24,638 nt of DNA from JBBQWZ01 sp038210135 (lineage in GTDB: Bacteria; Acidobacteriota; Terriglobia; Bryobacterales; Bryobacteraceae), in assembly GCA_038210135.1 (NCBI GenBank), contig JBBQWZ010000062.1, positions 1 through 24,638 on the forward strand. The letters are read 5' to 3'. A program made the position numbers and the translations under genes. Positions 21,690 to 24,638 of this stretch are shown here, in pieces (the stretch's first letter is position 1; each line of letters opens with the position of its first letter). The notes under the pieces are model-generated. The model was not told the origin of the DNA and searched no databases. It worked only from the letters and a program-made list of their open reading frames with translations.

Positions 21690-24452
21690 TCACGCCACCT
21701 TCGGGCCTGGCATCACCTTTTCCAAGGCGCGAGCCGTGTAGCTTTTCTTGTTCCGCAAAATCGACTCCGGCGTTCCTTCGGCGATTAAGTGGCCGCCTCG
21801 ATCGCCGCCCTCCGGACCCAGGTCGAGAATCCAATCGGCAGCTTTGATGATATCCAGATGATGCTCGATGACGATCACCGTATTGCCGAGATCGGTCAGG
21901 CTCTGCAGAACATCGAGTAGTTTGCCGACGTCCTCGAAATGCAGTCCCGTTGTCGGCTCGTCGAGGATATAGATCGTGCGGCCGGTCTGGCGGCGGCTCA
22001 ACTCTTTCGCCAGTTTGATCCGCTGCGCTTCGCCGCCGGATAGCGTCGTCGCCGATTGCCCGAGATGGATATAGCCGAGGCCCACGTCCACCAGCGTCTT
22101 CAGCTTCTGCTTGATCTGCGGAATCGGCGAAAGCATCTTGAGCGCGTCCTCAACCGTCGATTCGAGCAGATCCGCGATCGAATACCCGGCGTACTTCACT
22201 TCCAGCGTTTCGCGATTGTAGCGGCGGCCGCGGCACACGTCGCATGTGACGTACACGTCCGGCAGGAAGTTCATCTCGATCCGCTTCAGGCCGTCGCCCT
22301 GGCACGCTTCGCAGCGTCCGCCCTTTACGTTGAAGCTGAAGCGGCCGGCCTTGTAGCCGCGCGCGCGTGACTCCGGCAGCATCGCGAACATGTCGCGGAT
22401 CGGCGAGAAAACTCCGGTGTACGTTGCCGGATTCGAGCGCGGCGTTCGACCAATGGGCGCCTGATCGATTTCGACCACCTTGTCTACCAACTCCAGCCCC
22501 TCGATCGAATCGTGTTCGCCCGGCGAGGTCCTCGAGTTGTACACCGCCTTCGAAACGGCGCGATACAGAATATCGTTAACGAGCGTCGATTTGCCGCTGC
22601 CCGAAACTCCTGTCACCACCGTCAACAGACCCAGCGGGAACGCGGCGTGGACGTCCTTCAAGTTGTTCTGCCGCGCCCCATGGATCGTAATGAAGCCAGC
22701 ATTGGCGGCGCGGCGCGTGGCCGGCATTTTGATCGACTTCTTGCCGGACATGTACTGCCCAGTGAGCGAATTCGGATCCGCCTCGATTTCCTTCGGTGTT
22801 CCGGCGGAAACCAGCGCGCCCCCCAAACGGCCAGCACCGGGACCGAGATCGATGACGTAATCGGCCCGCTCAATCGTCTCGGCATCATGCTCGACCACCA
22901 GTACGGTATTCCCCAGGTCGCGCAGGTGCGCCAGCGTGGCCAGCAGCCGGTCGTTATCGCGCGGATGCAATCCGATCGAGGGTTCGTCAAGGACGTAAAG
23001 CACGCCTCGCAGCTTCGACCCAATCTGCGTCGCCAGCCGGATGCGCTGCGCTTCGCCGCCTGAAAGCGTCTGCGCGGATCGCGAGAGGCTCAAGTAATCC
23101 AAGCCGACTTGCGCCAGGAAATCCAGGCGGTTCGTGATTTCTTCCACCACACGCCGGGCGATCTGGTCTTCGCGCGCGGTCAGCTTCCACTTCTTCGCGG
23201 TCTCAAACGCGCGGACCACGCTCAAGCCGGTGAATTCCGCGATGCCGATTCCCTTTACGCGCACCGCGAGGCTGGAAGGACGCAGCCGCTTGCCGTCGCA
23301 ATCCGGGCACTTCGAGGGCGACATATAATCCATCAGGTACTCGCGATACCCCGCGCTCGATTCGTCGTAAGCCTCCTGCAGCGTCCCCAGAATCCCAGGC
23401 AGACCCGCCGCCCCGTGGATCAGCAGGTTGCGATTCTTTTCGGACAGCACGTCGAAAGGCTTCTGCAGCGGAATTTTATACTTCGCGCGCAGATCGTCCA
23501 AGCGATGGCGCATGTACGCGGAACTCCCGCCGGGTCCGATGCCGCCGTCGAGCAGTGGCTTGGTCGGATCGGTGATCACCTTATCCGGGTCGAAGGTCCA
23601 CTTGTTCCCCAGGCCCGTGCAGGTTTCACAGGCCCCGAATGGACTGTTGAAGGAGAACGAACGCGGTTCGATTTCCTGGACGCTGGCGCCGCAATTCGGG
23701 CACGCCAGCTTCTGCGAGTACATCCGTTCTTCGCCGTTGACGACGGCGACAAGAACCACGCCGTCGGCCAATTTCGACGCCGTCTGGATCGAAGCCTCGA
23801 CACGCTTTTCGATATCAGGCTTGACTAACAGACGATCGACGACGACTTCGATCGTGTGATTCTTCCGCCGGTCGAGCGTAATCTCTTCATCGAGCGCGCG
23901 CAGAACGCCGTCGATGCGCGCCCGGACAAAGCCCTGACGCGCAAATTTCTCAAGCTCTTTCTTGTATTCGCCCTTGCGGCCGCGGACCACCGGCGCGAGG
24001 ATCATCACGCGTTCGTCCTTGCCGAGCGCCATCACCTGTTCGAGGATTTGCGAAGCGCTCTGGCACGTGATCGGCGTACCGCATTCCGGGCAGTGCGGAA
24101 CCCCGATCGAGGAATACAGCACGCGCAAATAATCGTAGATTTCCGTGATGGTTCCGACGGTCGAACGCGGACTGCGGCTGGTGGTCTTTTGCTCAATCGA
24201 AATGGCCGGGCTCAGGCCGTCGATCGAATCGACTTCAGGTCGCTCCATCTGGTCCAGGAACTGGCGCGCGTAGGGCGACAACGTTTCCACGTAGCGCCGC
24301 TGGCCTTCCGCGTAGATCGTATCGAAGGCAAGCGACGATTTTCCGGACCCGCTGAGTCCGGTGATGACAGTCAAAGAATTCCGGGGAATCTCGACGTCGA
24401 TATTTTTAAGATTGTGCTGACGTGCTCCATGCACGGTGATGCGTTTGAGCAT
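21690..24452 (-). CDS. uvrA: Excinuclease ABC subunit A (UvrA)
   Basis: The 920-residue protein is the damage-recognition ATPase of nucleotide excision repair, working with UvrB and UvrC. Two ABC ATPase modules are complete: Walker A GLSGSGKS at residues 32-39 and GVSGSGKS at 615-622, and signatures LSGGEAQR at 463-470 and 804-811 with Walker B/DEPS-DEPT segments after each. Zinc-binding Cys pairs are at 251/254 with 275/278 and at 714/717 with 737/740. Cys 121/124 lie in the CPEC segment of the UvrB-binding region. Length is slightly below the usual 940. The ATG at 24452 is the standard N-terminus (MLKRITVHGARQHNLKNIDV). It lies 75 bp upstream of the deoxyhypusine synthase-like gene on the same strand. 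Confidence 0.98.
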   Translation of the reverse strand: MLKRITVHGARQHNLKNIDVEIPRNSLTVITGLSGSGKSSLAFDTIYAEGQRRYVETLSPYARQFLDQMERPEVDSIDGLSPAISIEQKTTSRSPRSTVGTITEIYDYLRVLYSSIGVPHCPECGTPITCQSASQILEQVMALGKDERVMILAPVVRGRKGEYKKELEKFARQGFVRARIDGVLRALDEEITLDRRKNHTIEVVVDRLLVKPDIEKRVEASIQTASKLADGVVLVAVVNGEERMYSQKLACPNCGASVQEIEPRSFSFNSPFGACETCTGLGNKWTFDPDKVITDPTKPLLDGGIGPGGSSAYMRHRLDDLRAKYKIPLQKPFDVLSEKNRNLLIHGAAGLPGILGTLQEAYDESSAGYREYLMDYMSPSKCPDCDGKRLRPSSLAVRVKGIGIAEFTGLSVVRAFETAKKWKLTAREDQIARRVVEEITNRLDFLAQVGLDYLSLSRSAQTLSGGEAQRIRLATQIGSKLRGVLYVLDEPSIGLHPRDNDRLLATLAHLRDLGNTVLVVEHDAETIERADYVIDLGPGAGRLGGALVSAGTPKEIEADPNSLTGQYMSGKKSIKMPATRRAANAGFITIHGARQNNLKDVHAAFPLGLLTVVTGVSGSGKSTLVNDILYRAVSKAVYNSRTSPGEHDSIEGLELVDKVVEIDQAPIGRTPRSNPATYTGVFSPIRDMFAMLPESRARGYKAGRFSFNVKGGRCEACQGDGLKRIEMNFLPDVYVTCDVCRGRRYNRETLEVKYAGYSIADLLESTVEDALKMLSPIPQIKQKLKTLVDVGLGYIHLGQSATTLSGGEAQRIKLAKELSRRQTGRTIYILDEPTTGLHFEDVGKLLDVLQSLTDLGNTVIVIEHHLDIIKAADWILDLGPEGGDRGGHLIAEGTPESILRNKKSYTARALEKVMPGPKVA

Positions 24453-24508
24453 GGCGGGGAGAACCTCTATTGTGGCACGGACGTGCTACCTGGCCCGGGT
24501 CACTCTTG

Positions 24509-24577
24509 TCTCACGCAAGATGAGCCTGAAGGTGGGGATGGATTCTCACGCAAGATGAGCCTGGAGAGGGGATGGAT
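24509..24577. repeat. Two-copy tandem direct repeat, about 35 bp
   Basis: Unit 1 (24509-24543) and unit 2 (24544-24577) both begin TCTCACGCAAGATGAGCCTG and end GGGGATGGAT. They differ only in a few bases between. They lie upstream of uvrA. No coding frame explains them; the region 24453-24638 otherwise shows nothing I can identify. Confidence 0.85.
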
Positions 24578-24638
24578 CGGGATGCTGGGGATTGGTCATC
24601 AGCATGGACGATACGGAAGCGGGGAGCCTGGAGCAGAT

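Overview
The window is high-GC bacterial DNA that looks like a soil acidobacterium of the Solibacter/Bryobacter type. This rests on gene content (Tat-exported Gfo/Idh/MocA oxidoreductase, form II Cox-type molybdenum hydroxylase, a secreted protein with a W-x(n)-SPW motif, GYF plus membrane-domain protein) and on dispersed short intergenic repeats of a kind I associate with that group. This placement is inference; no rRNA marker is present.

Layout. 1-495 is gene-poor and carries modules of a dispersed repeat. 496-1851 (-) encodes a predicted circularly permuted ATP-grasp protein. 1954-6067 (-) is a compact molybdenum hydroxylase operon transcribed 2Fe-2S subunit, Mo subunit (AYRGAGR, form II), FAD subunit, CoxG-like protein. 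6214-7684 (+) is a three-gene group: a rhodanese, an ArsC/Spx-family thioredoxin-fold protein whose catalytic Cys codon is an in-frame TGA, and a PHP-type tyrosine phosphatase. 7794-10015 (+) holds a CaiB/BaiF CoA-transferase and a nitronate monooxygenase-like protein, followed by a decayed dipeptidase remnant, a possible 55-residue ORF on the minus strand and a second copy of the dispersed repeat. 10603-15411 (-) carries a GYF/repeat/membrane protein, Tex, and a mutarotase-like protein. 15426-16007 (+) is a small exported protein diverging from the mutarotase gene by only 14 bp. 16062-17450 (-) is the Gfo/Idh/MocA oxidoreductase and 17572-18387 (+) a dienoyl-CoA isomerase-like crotonase. 18390-24452 (-) runs uvrA, a deoxyhypusine-synthase-like protein, a CPBP protease, a Phd/VapC toxin-antitoxin pair and a BrkB/YihY membrane protein.

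The most notable object is the gene at 6579-6926. Its reading frame is intact except for one TGA at 6609-6611, which falls exactly where the family has its catalytic Cys (UxxC instead of CxxC). A perfect 6-bp hairpin with a GU-containing hexaloop begins 15 nt after the TGA, with the loop 21 nt after it, as in bacterial SECIS elements. The gene is therefore best read as a selenoprotein that an ordinary gene caller would truncate to a downstream GTG or miss. Other points of interest are several start codons preceded by TANNNT hexamers at 6-9 nt with no Shine-Dalgarno sequence (possible leaderless transcripts), two dispersed repeat families, and a toxin-antitoxin pair tightly coupled to a membrane protein gene.
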